Shown here one piece after another: positions 36,528 to 49,108 of a DNA stretch of 64,000 nt (positions are counted from its first letter, which is position 1; every line of letters begins with the position of its first letter). Both the position numbers and the translations under genes were made by a program. Origin of the DNA: Streptococcus mitis subsp. hohhotensis (GTDB lineage Bacteria > Bacillota > Bacilli > Lactobacillales > Streptococcaceae). Under the pieces are notes generated by a model. The model was given only the letters and a program-made list of their open reading frames with translations. It did no database searches and had not been told where the DNA came from. The stretch covers positions 46,993 through 110,992 of the forward strand of contig NZ_JAIRCA020000006.1 of NCBI RefSeq assembly GCF_020089495.2, read 5' to 3'.

Positions 36528-37376
36528 TTACAATGCTTTCCCAACCAGAATCTCAGCCTCAATGGTAATCTCTGTCAGTTGGCTCCAGTCAATCTTAGAC
36601 TGGTCGATGTGAAAGAGTAGGGGCGTCATGCTGAGTAGGGCTTGGAGCTGCTCTGCTGTGATAGGCTTGGTTAGTGAGGTAGTTTTACTGGATAAGATAG
36701 TGAAGTTGTTTTGGAAATGATTTTTGATATCTTGGTTGGAATAGTCCTTGTTTGTCAGCTGGTCTTGTACCTTCTGACGGATTTCCTTGAGGTGATTTTC
36801 AGTTGGGATGACCTTTATCAAGATACCGTCTTTGGATAAAACGCGACGAAATTCTCCATAGTTGGCAGGTGAAAAAATATCAAGCAGAATATCCATGCTG
36901 GCGTCTTTTATAGGAAGACGAGCCAGGTCGCCAACGAACCAATTGACTGCCCAGTTAGGTTCGCTCTTGGCAGCAATTTGGACGGAATCTTTGGAGATGT
37001 CAAAGGCATAGAAGGTTTTGTCAGGATGATTTTCCTGGAGTTTTCGAGAATAGAAGCCTTCGCCACATCCAATATCCAAAATTGTTTCGGTATTTTCTGA
37101 ACTTGCAAGTAAATCAGAAATTGCATCTAAAATAGCCTGATAAAAGCCAGCTTCTAGGATTTGCTGACGGTTTTGAAAGTTTTCCTTGTCGTAGTTGGCA
37201 GATTGCTTGATTTGAGGAGCCAGATTGACATAGCCGAATTTTGCTAGGTCAAAAGAATGGCGATTGTTACATTTGAGACTACCCTCTACCAGAGTTAGAT
37301 TTTCTTGGCAGATAGGGCAGGCAAAGGCAGTCGCAGAAGCGAAGCGCTGAAGTTTGGGTTTGAGATTTGTATTCAT
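36528..37376 (-). CDS. rlmA: 23S rRNA guanine-N1 methyltransferase, RlmA type
   Basis: A 282-aa SAM-dependent methyltransferase. A zinc-binding N-terminus (CPIC at about 20-23, then a Cys/His pair in CNNRHSFD) is followed by the SAM-binding motif ILDIGCGEGFYSRKL (about 97-111) and a substrate domain. In Gram-positive bacteria the RlmA(II) enzyme methylates G748 of 23S rRNA, a site that affects macrolide and ketolide binding. Assignment to the II subtype is by organism group. Confidence 0.88.
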   Translation of the reverse strand: MNTNLKPKLQRFASATAFACPICQENLTLVEGSLKCNNRHSFDLAKFGYVNLAPQIKQSANYDKENFQNRQQILEAGFYQAILDAISDLLASSENTETILDIGCGEGFYSRKLQENHPDKTFYAFDISKDSVQIAAKSEPNWAVNWFVGDLARLPIKDASMDILLDIFSPANYGEFRRVLSKDGILIKVIPTENHLKEIRQKVQDQLTNKDYSNQDIKNHFQNNFTILSSKTTSLTKPITAEQLQALLSMTPLLFHIDQSKIDWSQLTEITIEAEILVGKAL

Positions 37377-37527
37377 AGTTTAAGTGTATCAAAAGAGGCA
37401 AATGAAAGCAACTTTAGGAATAAGTAGATGGGAGATTCAGTAGAAATAAAACTAATTCTCCAATTTATAGAATGAAATTGCTTTTATATCTAAATTGCTA
37501 TATAATAATGATAAGGAGGAAATAAGT

Positions 37528-37806
37528 ATGTTAAAAGAAGTATTAAGCGTCGCAAAAGTTGCGAAAAAATCTTCATTATTTTTGGGTGGTGTCGCATTTG
37601 GTACCCTTGGTTTGAAAATCTTAGCAAGTAAGGAAGCTAAAAAAGGTTATTCTAAAGCTTTGGCTAAGGCTTACAAGTTGAAAGACGAGCTAGATGCATC
37701 TGTTTCTGTTGTGAAGCAACATGGAGACGATGTTTTGCAAGATGCCAAATATTTGTACGAGCAAGAGAAAAAAGAAGAGCAATTAGATAGCCTTATAGGG
37801 GAATAA
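37528..37806 (+). CDS. Small protein encoded beside the P-type ATPase (DUF6110-like)
   Basis: 92 aa from the ATG at 37528, which has AAGGAGG; the in-frame ATG at 37495 lacks a site. One hydrophobic segment (about 14-31: SSLFLGGVAFGTLGLKIL) and an alanine/lysine-rich helical tail. It ends 1 bp before the ATPase start codon, so the two are coupled. The pairing of this type of small membrane protein with this ATPase suggests a partner or chaperone. Family name given from memory. Confidence 0.65.
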   Translation: MLKEVLSVAKVAKKSSLFLGGVAFGTLGLKILASKEAKKGYSKALAKAYKLKDELDASVSVVKQHGDDVLQDAKYLYEQEKKEEQLDSLIGE

Positions 37807-37807
37807 C

Positions 37808-39868
37808 ATGTCTTTTAAAGTGCTATATAGAGGATATCAACATATCCGACTATCGTCTTCTTTTTCACTCACCTTGGATATTCAAGACTATCTTCGTTCC
37901 TTGGCGAGAGATGAGAAGGGAATTGAGTCTATCCAGTTTTACATGGATCAACAGCACTTTACTCTACGCATAAAAGAAGGCTTTTCTGTATTAGATAATG
38001 CAGAAGTCTTTTTAAAAAGAATTGATAAGGGGAAAGTTTCTGAGTTGATGACTCTTCCTGTTCGTAGAGAAGAGAGTGCCTATTCTATCGTTTCAGGTGC
38101 AGCGATTAAGCGTGTGCTTTTTCGTAGTCTTGTGCCGTATCCTATTCGCTATATATGGACTTGTTATCAGGCTTTTGGCTATATTAGAGAAGCCTATCAA
38201 ACACTAGCGCGTAAGGAACTAACGATGGAGGTCTTGGACTGTTCGGCTATTTTATTGTCTTTGTTCATGAACCAATCCAAGACTGCTAGCAACATCATGT
38301 TTATGCTTGAATTGGGGAATCATTTAGATCAGTGGTCCTTGAAAAAAACTGCAACAGATTTAGAACAAAGCCTTCTTGCAAAAGAGAGCGATGTATTCCT
38401 AGTACAGGGCGATACGGTTGTTAGTATCAAGAGTTCCGATGTTCAAATAGGAGATGTTTTGGTCCTATCTCAAGGAAATGAAATTCTGTTTGATGGACAA
38501 GTAGTTTCAGGTTTAGGTATGGTCAACGAAAGTTCCTTGACGGGAGAGAGTTTTCCAGTTGAAAAAAGAGAGTCTGATTTGGTTTGTGCAAATACAGTAT
38601 TAGAAACTGGAGAGTTACGCATTCGTGTAACCGATAATCAGATGAACAGCCGGATTTTACAACTGATTGAGTTGATGAAGAAATCTGAAGAAAACAAGAA
38701 AACGAAACAACGCTATTTCATCAAGATGGCGGATAAGGTCGTCAAATATAATTTCTTGGGGGCTGGTCTGACTTACCTATTGACAGGTTCTTTTTCTAAG
38801 GCTATTTCTTTCCTATTGGTCGATTTCTCCTGTGCTTTGAAAATCTCTACTCCTGTAGCTTATTTGACAGCTATTAAGGAGGGGTTGAACCGTGAAATGG
38901 TGATTAAGGATGGGGATGTTCTGGAGAAATACCTGGAAGTTGATACTTTCTTGTTTGATAAGACGGGAACAATCACAACTAGCTATCCGATAGTTGAAAA
39001 GGTGTTACCTTTTGGGGACTATAGTGAGGAAGATATTCTCAGAATCAGTGCCTGTCTTGAGGAACACATTTATCATCCTATTGCTAATGCCATCGTCAAG
39101 CAAGCTGAGATAGAGGGGATTGAACATGAGGAAATGCATGGAAAACTCCAATATATTGCAAGCAAGGGGATCAAATCTCATATAGATGGGGAACCAGTTC
39201 TTATTGGAAATTATGTCTTGATGCAGGATGAGCAGATTCATATCAGTTCGGAGCAACATGCTTTAATTGAAGAGTACAAGAGTCACTACAATCTCTTATT
39301 CTTGGCTTATCAGAATGAATTGATTGGAATGTTCTGCATCCATACTCCTTTGAGAAAAGAAGCAAAAGCAGCCTTGGAGAAACTTAAGGCGCAAGGGAAA
39401 AAATTGATTCTGGCAACAGGGGACACCTTGGTTAGGACAGAGGAATTAGTCAAAGATTTGCCCTTTGATCAGGTCTATACAGACTTGAAACCTGATGGAA
39501 AATTTGAGTTAGTAGAGGAACTACAGAAAGCAGGTCACACTATTTTGATGGTTGGGGATGGGTTGAATGACTCAGCTGCTCTAACTCTATCAGATATCGG
39601 TGTGGTGATGAATGAGAGTGCAGATATTTCTAAGCAGATGAGTGATATCTTATTATTAGCTAATCGTTTGGATTTCTTCCAAGAGTTGGATTCGCTATCA
39701 TCATCTTTGCAAACACTCATCAAGAAGAATATTCAAGATACCGTTGTCGTAAATAGTAGTTTGATTGGCTTTGGCTTATTTAATTGGCTCAGTCCTTCAA
39801 ATCTCTCTATCTTACATAATCTAACAACCTTACGTATAGTCCTGCGTAGCCTGTCTATTAAGGGATAG
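37808..39868 (+). CDS. Heavy-metal-type P-type ATPase with altered metal motif
   Basis: A 686-aa P1-type ATPase. All catalytic blocks are present: TGES loop (LTGESFPVEK), phosphorylation DKTGTIT (about 382-388), and GDGLNDSAAL hinge. The membrane metal motif reads FSCALKISTP where metal ATPases have CPC, SPC or CPH, so proline is replaced by serine before Cys. There is no N-terminal CxxC metal domain; instead a divergent 120-residue N-terminus. The transported ion is unknown. Ribosome site GGGGA overlaps the end of the small upstream gene. Confidence 0.88.
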   Translation: MSFKVLYRGYQHIRLSSSFSLTLDIQDYLRSLARDEKGIESIQFYMDQQHFTLRIKEGFSVLDNAEVFLKRIDKGKVSELMTLPVRREESAYSIVSGAAIKRVLFRSLVPYPIRYIWTCYQAFGYIREAYQTLARKELTMEVLDCSAILLSLFMNQSKTASNIMFMLELGNHLDQWSLKKTATDLEQSLLAKESDVFLVQGDTVVSIKSSDVQIGDVLVLSQGNEILFDGQVVSGLGMVNESSLTGESFPVEKRESDLVCANTVLETGELRIRVTDNQMNSRILQLIELMKKSEENKKTKQRYFIKMADKVVKYNFLGAGLTYLLTGSFSKAISFLLVDFSCALKISTPVAYLTAIKEGLNREMVIKDGDVLEKYLEVDTFLFDKTGTITTSYPIVEKVLPFGDYSEEDILRISACLEEHIYHPIANAIVKQAEIEGIEHEEMHGKLQYIASKGIKSHIDGEPVLIGNYVLMQDEQIHISSEQHALIEEYKSHYNLLFLAYQNELIGMFCIHTPLRKEAKAALEKLKAQGKKLILATGDTLVRTEELVKDLPFDQVYTDLKPDGKFELVEELQKAGHTILMVGDGLNDSAALTLSDIGVVMNESADISKQMSDILLLANRLDFFQELDSLSSSLQTLIKKNIQDTVVVNSSLIGFGLFNWLSPSNLSILHNLTTLRIVLRSLSIKG

Positions 39869-39887
39869 GTGGGGACTATTAACAGCA

Positions 39888-39927
39888 AAAAGGAGTCACC
39901 TCTCTCGAGGTTAACTCCTTTTTTATA
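39888..39927. terminator. Bidirectional terminator between the ATPase and tyrS
   Basis: AAAAAGGAGT / ACTCCTTTTTT arms around about 16 bases. Confidence 0.8.
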
Positions 39928-39944
39928 GGTAAATGTTTATCAAT

Positions 39945-41201
39945 TTAGTAAGTCAATACAAAGTATTTTTTCTTACCACGACGGATAACAGTCAGTTCGT
40001 TCTCTAACTTATCAGTGTCACTTAAGACATAGTCAAGGTCTTGGATGCGGTCGCCGTTGACGTAGATAGCTCCATTTTGGACGTCTTCACGGGCTTGGCG
40101 TTTTGAGTTAACTACACCAGCTGACACGAGCAGTTCCACAATATTGTGGTTTTCGTCTACTTGTACTTGGTAGTTTGGCACTCCACGAAGTCCTTGTTTG
40201 AGCTCTTTAACAGAAAGGTTTTTGATGTTTCCTGCAAAGAGTTGCTCAGTGATGTTGAGGGCTTCTTTGTAGGCTTCTTCGCCGTGAACAAGTGTAACGA
40301 CTTCACGAGCCAAGACTTTTTGAGCCAAGCGTTCGTGTGGAGCCGCTTCAAATTGTTTGCGGATGTCTTCAATTTCATCAAGTGACAAGAAGGTAAAGAT
40401 TTTCAAGAAGCGAACAGCGTCAGCGTCCATAACGTTCATCCAGAATTGGTACATTTCGTATGGGGAAGTCTTTTCAGGATTGAGCCAAACTGCATTTCCT
40501 TCTGATTTACCAAATTTCTTACCAGTTGCATCGGTAATCAGTGGAACAGTGATAACGTGACCAGTCTTGTCAGCCTTACGACGAAGCAATTCAGTACCAG
40601 CTGTCATATTTCCCCACTGGTCAGAACCACCGATTTGAAGAGTGACATTGTGGTCTTGGTTAAGAACGAAGAAGTCGTAACCTTGCATGATTTGGTAAGC
40701 AAACTCAGTGTATGAAATTCCTGTTTCGATCCGTTTTTTCACAGATTCCTTGCTCATCATATAGTTGACAGTGAAGTATTTTCCGATATCACGGAGGAAG
40801 TCAATGAAGCTGATGCTGCCAAACCAGTTGTAGTTGTTGACCATGACAGCCTTGTTTTCGCCATTTTCAAAGTCAAGAAAACGAGAAAGTTGTCCTTGGA
40901 TAGACTTGACCCAGCCATCTACTGTGTCTTTTGTTTGGAGACTACGTTCAGCATCTTTGAAGGACGGATCTCCGATGAGACCTGTAGCACCGCCAACGAG
41001 CGCATAAGGTTTGTGACCTGCTAGTTGCAAGCGACGACTTGTTAAGATTGCGACAAGGTGGCCTAGGTGAAGGCTGTCAGCAGTTGGATCGTAGCCAGTA
41101 TAATAAGAAACTTGACCTTCTTCTAGGGCTTTACGCAAAGCTTCTTCATCAGTCGTTTGAAAAATCAAACCACGCTCTTTTAGCTCATCAAAAATGTGCA
41201 T
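39945..41201 (-). CDS. tyrS: Tyrosine-tRNA ligase
   Basis: A 418-aa class I synthetase: HIGH-type motif [12 protein letters not shown] (about 43-54), tyrosine-binding [17 protein letters not shown]-type KFGKS (about 229-233), and a C-terminal S4 RNA-binding domain. Start after AAAGGAG. Divergent from pbp1b with a 140-bp gap; no T-box leader fits in that gap. Confidence 0.97.
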   Translation of the reverse strand: MHIFDELKERGLIFQTTDEEALRKALEEGQVSYYTGYDPTADSLHLGHLVAILTSRRLQLAGHKPYALVGGATGLIGDPSFKDAERSLQTKDTVDGWVKSIQGQLSRFLDFENGENKAVMVNNYNWFGSISFIDFLRDIGKYFTVNYMMSKESVKKRIETGISYTEFAYQIMQGYDFFVLNQDHNVTLQIGGSDQWGNMTAGTELLRRKADKTGHVITVPLITDATGKKFGKSEGNAVWLNPEKTSPYEMYQFWMNVMDADAVRFLKIFTFLSLDEIEDIRKQFEAAPHERLAQKVLAREVVTLVHGEEAYKEALNITEQLFAGNIKNLSVKELKQGLRGVPNYQVQVDENHNIVELLVSAGVVNSKRQAREDVQNGAIYVNGDRIQDLDYVLSDTDKLENELTVIRRGKKKYFVLTY

Positions 41202-41299
41202 GTGTCTTTTCTCCTTTATAAAATATTGTTTCTACCTATTGTATCACAAACTCGAGCAATAGCCTAGTAGAATAGGGAAGAAAGTGGCTATTTTATTGA

Positions 41300-43807
<2,508 letters not shown>

Positions 43808-43888
43808 TTCTATAAACTGTGCTAAATGAAGTGGCTAATCAATGGATTGCCACTTTTTTCTTTTTCCCTTTCGTGTTACAATAAAGGT

Positions 43889-44800
43889 ATGAATCAGTAT
43901 CAGAAAAAGATTGTTAAAGGAACCATTTATTCGCTCCTATCCGGCTTAATCTGGGGAATCTGTGGAATTTTAGGAGAGTATTTCTTTACTCATTATCAGG
44001 TGTCTTCGGGCTGGATTACCTCTATGCGTTTGACACTGGCAGGGAGTTTTGTGCTCATTTGGTCTGCAGTGCAATTAAAATCGCAAGTGCTAGATATTTG
44101 GCGAGATAAGAAAAATTACCTGCCCTTTTTAGCCTATGCTATTTTGGGGATTTTTTCAGTCCAGTATTTTTTCTACCTCTGCGTAGAATACTCAAATGCA
44201 GCGACAGCGACTATTTTACAGTTTATCAGTCCTGTCTTTATCCTCTTTTACAATCGCTTGGTTTATCAAAAACGAGCGTCAAAAAGCGCTATTTTCTATG
44301 TTTTGGTTGCCATGCTGGGTGTTTGCTTGATGGCGACAAAAGGCGATCTCTCTCAGCTATCCATGACGCCACTAGCCCTTATAACAGGTTTGCTGAGTGC
44401 CATGGGGGTCATGTTTAATGTTATCTTGCCCCAACCTTTTGCGAAACGCTATGGTTTTGTACCTACGGTTGGGTGGGGGATGATTTTGGCCGGTTTATTT
44501 AGCAATGTCCTCTCGCCGGTTTATCAGCTTTCCTTTATTCTTGATATTTGGAGTATCTTGATTTGCCTCATTATCGCTTTCTTTGGAACGGCTTTTGCCT
44601 TTTTCATTTCCATGAAGGCGGTGTCCTTGGTTTCTCCCTTGGTGGTTTCCGTTATCAGTGCCAGTGAACCCCTGTCGTCTGCCCTTTTGAGCGTTTTATT
44701 TTTAGGCTTGGTAGTGGATTGGTCCCTCCTTCTAGCTATGGCCTTGATTATTTTGCCTATGATTTTCCTATCGGTAGAAGAAGCGAAAGAAAGTAAATAA
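43889..44800 (+). CDS. EamA/DMT-family transporter
   Basis: A 303-aa membrane protein with ten hydrophobic spans in two EamA repeats (about 10-140 and 155-300), a drug/metabolite exporter layout; substrate unknown. The ATG at 43889 is chosen over an in-frame ATG at 43826, which has no ribosome site and would add a poor N-terminus. No good ribosome site is visible here either; a TGT-TACAAT -10 (43874-43882) ends 6 bp before the ATG, so the mRNA may be leaderless. Confidence 0.8.
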   Translation: MNQYQKKIVKGTIYSLLSGLIWGICGILGEYFFTHYQVSSGWITSMRLTLAGSFVLIWSAVQLKSQVLDIWRDKKNYLPFLAYAILGIFSVQYFFYLCVEYSNAATATILQFISPVFILFYNRLVYQKRASKSAIFYVLVAMLGVCLMATKGDLSQLSMTPLALITGLLSAMGVMFNVILPQPFAKRYGFVPTVGWGMILAGLFSNVLSPVYQLSFILDIWSILICLIIAFFGTAFAFFISMKAVSLVSPLVVSVISASEPLSSALLSVLFLGLVVDWSLLLAMALIILPMIFLSVEEAKESK

Positions 44801-44826
44801 AAAGTCTTTTCTTAATTCTAAAAGTG

Positions 44827-44989
44827 TGCTATACTAGAATAGTCAATAAAACACGGGGAGATAGTTGTGAAGAGTGTTTTTAGGTTGTATCGGTAGGGGC
44901 TTGCTTTTACCGACAGCACGTTTTATCTCACATCCCTAAAAATCATACCTAAAAACAAACAAAAAGGCTTCAAATTTGAGGCCTTTTTT
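44827..44989 (+). ncRNA. Structured leader or small RNA upstream of dapH
   Basis: A TGC-TATACT promoter (hexamer 44830-44835) would start a transcript near 44842. It contains a good ribosome site and 9-codon ORF (GTG 44867 to TAG 44896, MKSVFRLYR), a 9-bp hairpin (44891-44899 with 44904-44912, tetraloop), a long pairing GTTTTTAGG (44876-44884) with CCTAAAAAC (44948-44956), and a terminator (44961-44989). The peptide ORF overlaps the first stem. This looks like an attenuator for dapH or a stand-alone RNA. Not recognised as a known riboswitch. Confidence 0.5.
44961..44989 (+). terminator. Terminator before dapH
   Basis: AAAAAGGC-T-TCAAA / TTTGA-G-GCCTTTTTT: near-perfect stem followed by T residues. 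Confidence 0.8.
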
Positions 44990-45028
44990 GGTAGAATAGG
45001 TATCATTAAAATGAACTAGGAGGCGCCT

Positions 45029-45727
45029 ATGACTGCTATAAAAATGAACGCTCAAGAAATTATCCAATTTATCGCCAACGCTGAAAAGAAAACCAGTGTT
45101 AAAGTAACCTTTGAAGGACAACTTGCAACTGCTGTACCTGGATCTGTTGTCAAACTAGGGAATGTCCTATTCGGAGACTGGAAGGACGTGGCTCCGCTTC
45201 TAGATGGTTTGGTAGAAAATCAAGACTATGTTGTTGAGCAAGATGCTCGTAATTCTGCAGTTCCTTTGCTAGATAAACGTGCTATCAATGCTCGTATCGA
45301 GCCAGGTGCTATTATCCGTGATCAGGTTGAAATTGGTGACAATGCTGTTATCATGATGGGAGCCGTTATCAATATCGGTGCTGAAATTGGTGCAGGAACC
45401 ATGATTGACATGGGTGCTATCCTTGGTGGCCGTGCTATCGTTGGGAAAAACAGTCACGTTGGTGCAGGTGCGGTTCTTGCAGGTGTGATTGAGCCAGCTA
45501 GCGCAGAACCAGTCCGTGTTGGAGACAATGTTCTTATCGGCGCTAATGCAGTGGTTATCGAAGGGGTCCAAATCGGTAGTGGTTCAGTTGTCGCAGCAGG
45601 AGCTATTGTTACCCAAGATGTCCCAGAAAACGTGGTGGTAGCAGGTGTTCCAGCTCGTATCATCAAAGAGATTGATGCCCAAACCCAACAAAAAACAGCG
45701 CTAGAGGATGCGCTTCGTACCTTATAA
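45029..45727 (+). CDS. dapH: Tetrahydrodipicolinate N-acetyltransferase
   Basis: A 232-aa left-handed beta-helix acyltransferase. N-terminal DapH domain (about 1-80), then hexapeptide repeats (about 90-210; [29 protein letters not shown]). It acetylates tetrahydrodipicolinate on the acetyl branch of diaminopimelate/lysine synthesis, which supplies peptidoglycan. Start after AGGAGG. Followed by the deacetylase gene for the same branch. Possibly controlled by the structured leader upstream. Confidence 0.95.
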   Translation: MTAIKMNAQEIIQFIANAEKKTSVKVTFEGQLATAVPGSVVKLGNVLFGDWKDVAPLLDGLVENQDYVVEQDARNSAVPLLDKRAINARIEPGAIIRDQVEIGDNAVIMMGAVINIGAEIGAGTMIDMGAILGGRAIVGKNSHVGAGAVLAGVIEPASAEPVRVGDNVLIGANAVVIEGVQIGSGSVVAAGAIVTQDVPENVVVAGVPARIIKEIDAQTQQKTALEDALRTL

Positions 45728-45794
45728 TTGTAAAAGTAATAAAGAGGCGGAACCCTTCTTCCAGCCTCTTTCTGCTATATAGGAGGATAGATAG

Positions 45795-46925
45795 ATGTTA
45801 GATTTGATTCAGATTAGACGAGATTTGCACCAGATTCCAGAGATTGGCTTGGAGGAGTTCAAGACTCATGCTTATTTGCTGGATGTGATTGAGAAATTGA
45901 CTGCGGGCAAGGAGTTTGTTCAAGTTCGTACTTGGCGGACAGGTATTTTGGTCTATTTGCAGGGAAGTCAGTCAGAGCGGACCATTGGTTGGCGGACAGA
46001 TATTGATGGTCTTCCTATCGTCGAACAAACAGGCCTTCCTTTCGCTTCCCAACACCAAGGTCGCATGCATGCTTGTGGCCATGATTTTCATATGACTATT
46101 GCTTTGGGCTGTCTTGAGCGAGCCCTTGAAGAGCAACCAAAGAATAACCTGCTCTTTCTGTTTCAGCCTGCTGAAGAAAATGAAGCTGGTGGTATGCTCA
46201 TGTATGAGGATGGTGCTTTTGGAGACTGGTTGCCAGACCAGTTTTATGGCCTCCATGTTCGACCAGATCTGAAGGTTGGACAGATTGCGACCAATACTCA
46301 TACACTCTTTGCAGGAACTTGCGAGGTGAAGATCCGTTTCAAAGGAAAAGGCGGACACGCAGCCTTTCCACATGAAGCCAATGACGCCTTGGTGGCTGCT
46401 AGTTACTTTGTGACCCAAGTACAGTCAGTGGTTAGCCGCAATGTCAATCCAATCGAGGGAGCAGTGGTGACCTTTGGAGTTTTTCAAGCAGGGACAACCA
46501 ACAATGTCATCACAGACACAGCCTTTTTGCATGGAACTATTCGGGCCTTGACACAGGACATGAGTCTCTTGGTGCAAAAAAGGGTCAAAACAGTTGCAGA
46601 AGGAGTTGCAGCAGCCTTTGATATGGAAGTCGAAGTGGAACTCAAACAAGGTGGATACCTACCTGTTGAGAACAATCCAGCCTTGGCGCGTGAACTGATG
46701 AACTTCTTTGAAGAGAAAGACGGAATCGAGTTGATTGATATCGAGCCTGCTATGACAGGTGAAGACTTTGGTTATCTCCTTTCAAAAGTTGATGGCGTTA
46801 TGTTCTGGCTTGGTATAGATAGTCCCTATGCCCTTCATCACCCTCAGATGAATCCTAAGGAAGAAGCATTAGCTATTGGGGTGGATGCGGTCTCTAGTTT
46901 CCTGAAAAAGAAGGCAGCAGAGTAG
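45795..46925 (+). CDS. N-acetyldiaminopimelate deacetylase
   Basis: A 376-aa M20-family metallohydrolase that removes acetate from N-acetyl-LL-diaminopimelate. Visible metal-binding blocks: [10 protein letters not shown] (about 91-100), [11 protein letters not shown] (about 122-132), and HHPQMN near the end. Full length. 68 bp after dapH, start after AGGAGGA. The pair forms a diaminopimelate branch. Confidence 0.93.
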   Translation: MLDLIQIRRDLHQIPEIGLEEFKTHAYLLDVIEKLTAGKEFVQVRTWRTGILVYLQGSQSERTIGWRTDIDGLPIVEQTGLPFASQHQGRMHACGHDFHMTIALGCLERALEEQPKNNLLFLFQPAEENEAGGMLMYEDGAFGDWLPDQFYGLHVRPDLKVGQIATNTHTLFAGTCEVKIRFKGKGGHAAFPHEANDALVAASYFVTQVQSVVSRNVNPIEGAVVTFGVFQAGTTNNVITDTAFLHGTIRALTQDMSLLVQKRVKTVAEGVAAAFDMEVEVELKQGGYLPVENNPALARELMNFFEEKDGIELIDIEPAMTGEDFGYLLSKVDGVMFWLGIDSPYALHHPQMNPKEEALAIGVDAVSSFLKKKAAE

Positions 46926-46936
46926 AGGGCTTGTCT

Positions 46937-47476
46937 ATGAAATCGGAATTACGCAAGCAAGTCTTGCACGAAATGAAGGCTTTAACTCGAGAGCAAAAAC
47001 AGTTTATAGACCAAACTTTAACTGAACGACTTTTACAACACCCCTTTTACCAAGAAGCCAAGGTTATTGCAACCTATCTCTCTTTTCCTCATGAGTTTCA
47101 AACGCAGGAATTGATTGAGCAGGCGCTGAAGGATGGCAAGAAGGTTCTGATACCAAAAACCTATCCCAAGGGGCGCATGGACTTTGTGGTCTATGATCCG
47201 CAACAACTGGTCAAAACTTCCTTTGGCTTACTGGAACCACAGGGAAATTTGGAAGTGGTGGATGCCTCTCAGATTGATTTGATTCATGTTCCGGGGTTAG
47301 CTTTTACGATGGAAGGCTATCGGATTGGCTATGGTGGAGGTTATTATGACCGCTATCTGAAACATTTTACTAGTCATACTTTGAGTACGGTTTATCCTTG
47401 TCAAATTCGGGACTTTAGCCCTGAAAATCATGATATTCCTGTTCAGGAGGTACTGATTGATGAAAGAAATCTTTGA
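46937..47476 (+). CDS. 5-formyltetrahydrofolate cyclo-ligase
   Basis: A 179-aa enzyme that converts 5-formyl-THF to methenyl-THF. Visible: the N-terminal SELRKQVLHEMKAL helix and the C-terminal GYRIGYGGGYYDRYL (about 124-138), the family ATP-binding block. The ATG at 46937 follows AGAGGG. It overlaps the rhomboid gene by 17 bp. Confidence 0.93.
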   Translation: MKSELRKQVLHEMKALTREQKQFIDQTLTERLLQHPFYQEAKVIATYLSFPHEFQTQELIEQALKDGKKVLIPKTYPKGRMDFVVYDPQQLVKTSFGLLEPQGNLEVVDASQIDLIHVPGLAFTMEGYRIGYGGGYYDRYLKHFTSHTLSTVYPCQIRDFSPENHDIPVQEVLIDERNL

Positions 47477-48134
47477 TAGGCGTTACCCTGTGACGAGTTT
47501 CTTTCTCTTAGTGACGGCCTTGGTATTTCTACTAATGTTGGTGACCACAGGGGGAAACTTTTACAGGGCAGATACCCTATTTCGATTTGGAGCCATGTAC
47601 GGGCCTGCCATTCGCCTCTTTCCTGAGCAGATTTGGCGTCTCTTCTCTGCCATTTTTGTTCATATTGGGTGGGAGCATTTCATTGTTAATATGCTTTCGC
47701 TCTATTATCTTGGTAGGCAAGTAGAGGAGATTTTCGGATCCAAGAAGTTTTGCTTTCTCTATCTCTTATCTGGAATGATGGGCAATCTCTTTGTTTTTGT
47801 ATTTAGTCCCAAATCCTTAGCAGCAGGAGCCTCGACTTCTCTCTATGGGCTATTTGCCGCGATTATTGTTCTTCGCTATGCTACGCGTAATCCTTATATC
47901 CAGCAGTTGGGCCAATCTTATCTGACACTTTTTGTGATTAATATTATTGGAAGTGTTTTGATTCCCGGCATCAGCCTGGCAGGCCATATCGGAGGAGCAG
48001 TTGGTGGTGCATTTCTAGCAGTTATCTTTCCAGTTCGAGGAGAAAGACGGATGTATAATACCATCCAGAGGTTAGGAGCGGTAGTCTTGTTCGTAGGGTT
48101 CGCAGTCTTGCTTTTCTACAAGGGAATGGGATGA
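47460..48134 (+). CDS. Rhomboid-family intramembrane serine protease
   Basis: A 224-aa membrane protein with about six or seven spans. Catalytic Ser in AAGASTSLYGLFA (GxSx, about 121-133) and catalytic His in AGHIGGAVGGAF (about 177-188), plus the loop WRLFSAIFVHIGWEHFIVN. Substrate unknown. The start lies within the end of the cyclo-ligase gene and implies coupling. In pneumococcus this gene order is known. Confidence 0.92.
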   Translation: MKEIFDRRYPVTSFFLLVTALVFLLMLVTTGGNFYRADTLFRFGAMYGPAIRLFPEQIWRLFSAIFVHIGWEHFIVNMLSLYYLGRQVEEIFGSKKFCFLYLLSGMMGNLFVFVFSPKSLAAGASTSLYGLFAAIIVLRYATRNPYIQQLGQSYLTLFVINIIGSVLIPGISLAGHIGGAVGGAFLAVIFPVRGERRMYNTIQRLGAVVLFVGFAVLLFYKGMG

Positions 48135-48146
48135 AAATTTATGTAA

Positions 48147-48186
48147 TGAAAAAAGATAAGGCATTTTTTAAACCTTATCTTTTTAT
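48147..48186. terminator. Bidirectional terminator between the rhomboid gene and galU
   Basis: AAAAAGATAAGG / CCTTATCTTTTT arms around about 12 bases. Confidence 0.8.
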
Positions 48187-48187
48187 T

Positions 48188-49087
48188 TTATTCCTTCTCA
48201 GCCAATTCTTTTCCCAGTTGGATGATGTAATCTTTCAAGTCATCTTTGACTTGTGGGTGCTTGAGGGCATAATCAATAGAGGTTTTTATAAAACCAAACT
48301 TATCCCCAACGTCGTAACGAGCTCCTGTAAATTCACGGGCGAAAACACGTTGTGTTTTATTGAGAGTATCGATTGCATCGGTAAGTTGGATCTCATTTCC
48401 AGCACCAGGGGCTTGATTTTCTAAGATATCAAAAATCTCAGGTGTGAGCAGATAGCGGCCGATAATTGCCAAATCACTTGGAGCATCTTCTGGAGCTGGT
48501 TTTTCAACGAAAGTTTCGACGCTATAGAGTCCATTGATTCCTTCTCCTTGAGGAGATATAACCCCGTATGATGAAACGTCTTCATGAGGGACAGGCATAA
48601 CAGCAATGGTTGATGCGTGAGTCGTCTCGTAATCGTTCATCAATTGTTTTGTCAAAGGAACAGCATGGTCATCTGTAATGTCCATAAGGTCGTCACCCAG
48701 CATGACAACGAAGGGCTCATTCCCTACAAAAGCTTTTGCTTGTAAGACAGCATCGCCAAGACCACGAGGATGGCTTTGACGGATAAAGTGAAGGCGAATG
48801 CCAGTTGTTTCGTCTACCAATTTTAGCAAGTCATGTTTGCTTTTTTCTTTGAGGTTGTACTCAAGCTCAAAGTTTGAGTCAAAGTGGTCTTCAATAGAAC
48901 GTTTTGATTTACCAGTGACAACCAGAATATCTTCAATACCTGATTTGAGAGCTTCTTCCACGATAAATTGGATAGTTGGTTTGTCTACAATTGGCAACAT
49001 TTCTTTGGCAAGGGCCTTGGTTGCTGGTAAAAATCGAGTTCCGAGTCCAGCGGCAGGGATGACTGCTTTTCTAACTTTTGATGTCAT
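48188..49087 (-). CDS. galU: UTP-glucose-1-phosphate uridylyltransferase
   Basis: A 299-aa nucleotidyltransferase that makes UDP-glucose for capsule, teichoic acid and glycolipid synthesis. Visible: [24 protein letters not shown] (about 6-29), the UTP-binding signature, and FVEKPAP. Start after AAAGGA. Downstream of gpsA on the same strand with a 21-bp gap, so they form an operon. Its substrate, glucose-1-phosphate, is also made by MalP. Confidence 0.95.
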   Translation of the reverse strand: MTSKVRKAVIPAAGLGTRFLPATKALAKEMLPIVDKPTIQFIVEEALKSGIEDILVVTGKSKRSIEDHFDSNFELEYNLKEKSKHDLLKLVDETTGIRLHFIRQSHPRGLGDAVLQAKAFVGNEPFVVMLGDDLMDITDDHAVPLTKQLMNDYETTHASTIAVMPVPHEDVSSYGVISPQGEGINGLYSVETFVEKPAPEDAPSDLAIIGRYLLTPEIFDILENQAPGAGNEIQLTDAIDTLNKTQRVFAREFTGARYDVGDKFGFIKTSIDYALKHPQVKDDLKDYIIQLGKELAEKE

Positions 49088-49108
49088 AAGAATCCTTTCT
49101 TTAGAGGG

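Noticed and set aside
48131..48424. 97-aa ORF after the rhomboid gene
   Set aside because: It contains the bidirectional terminator and is otherwise antisense to galU.
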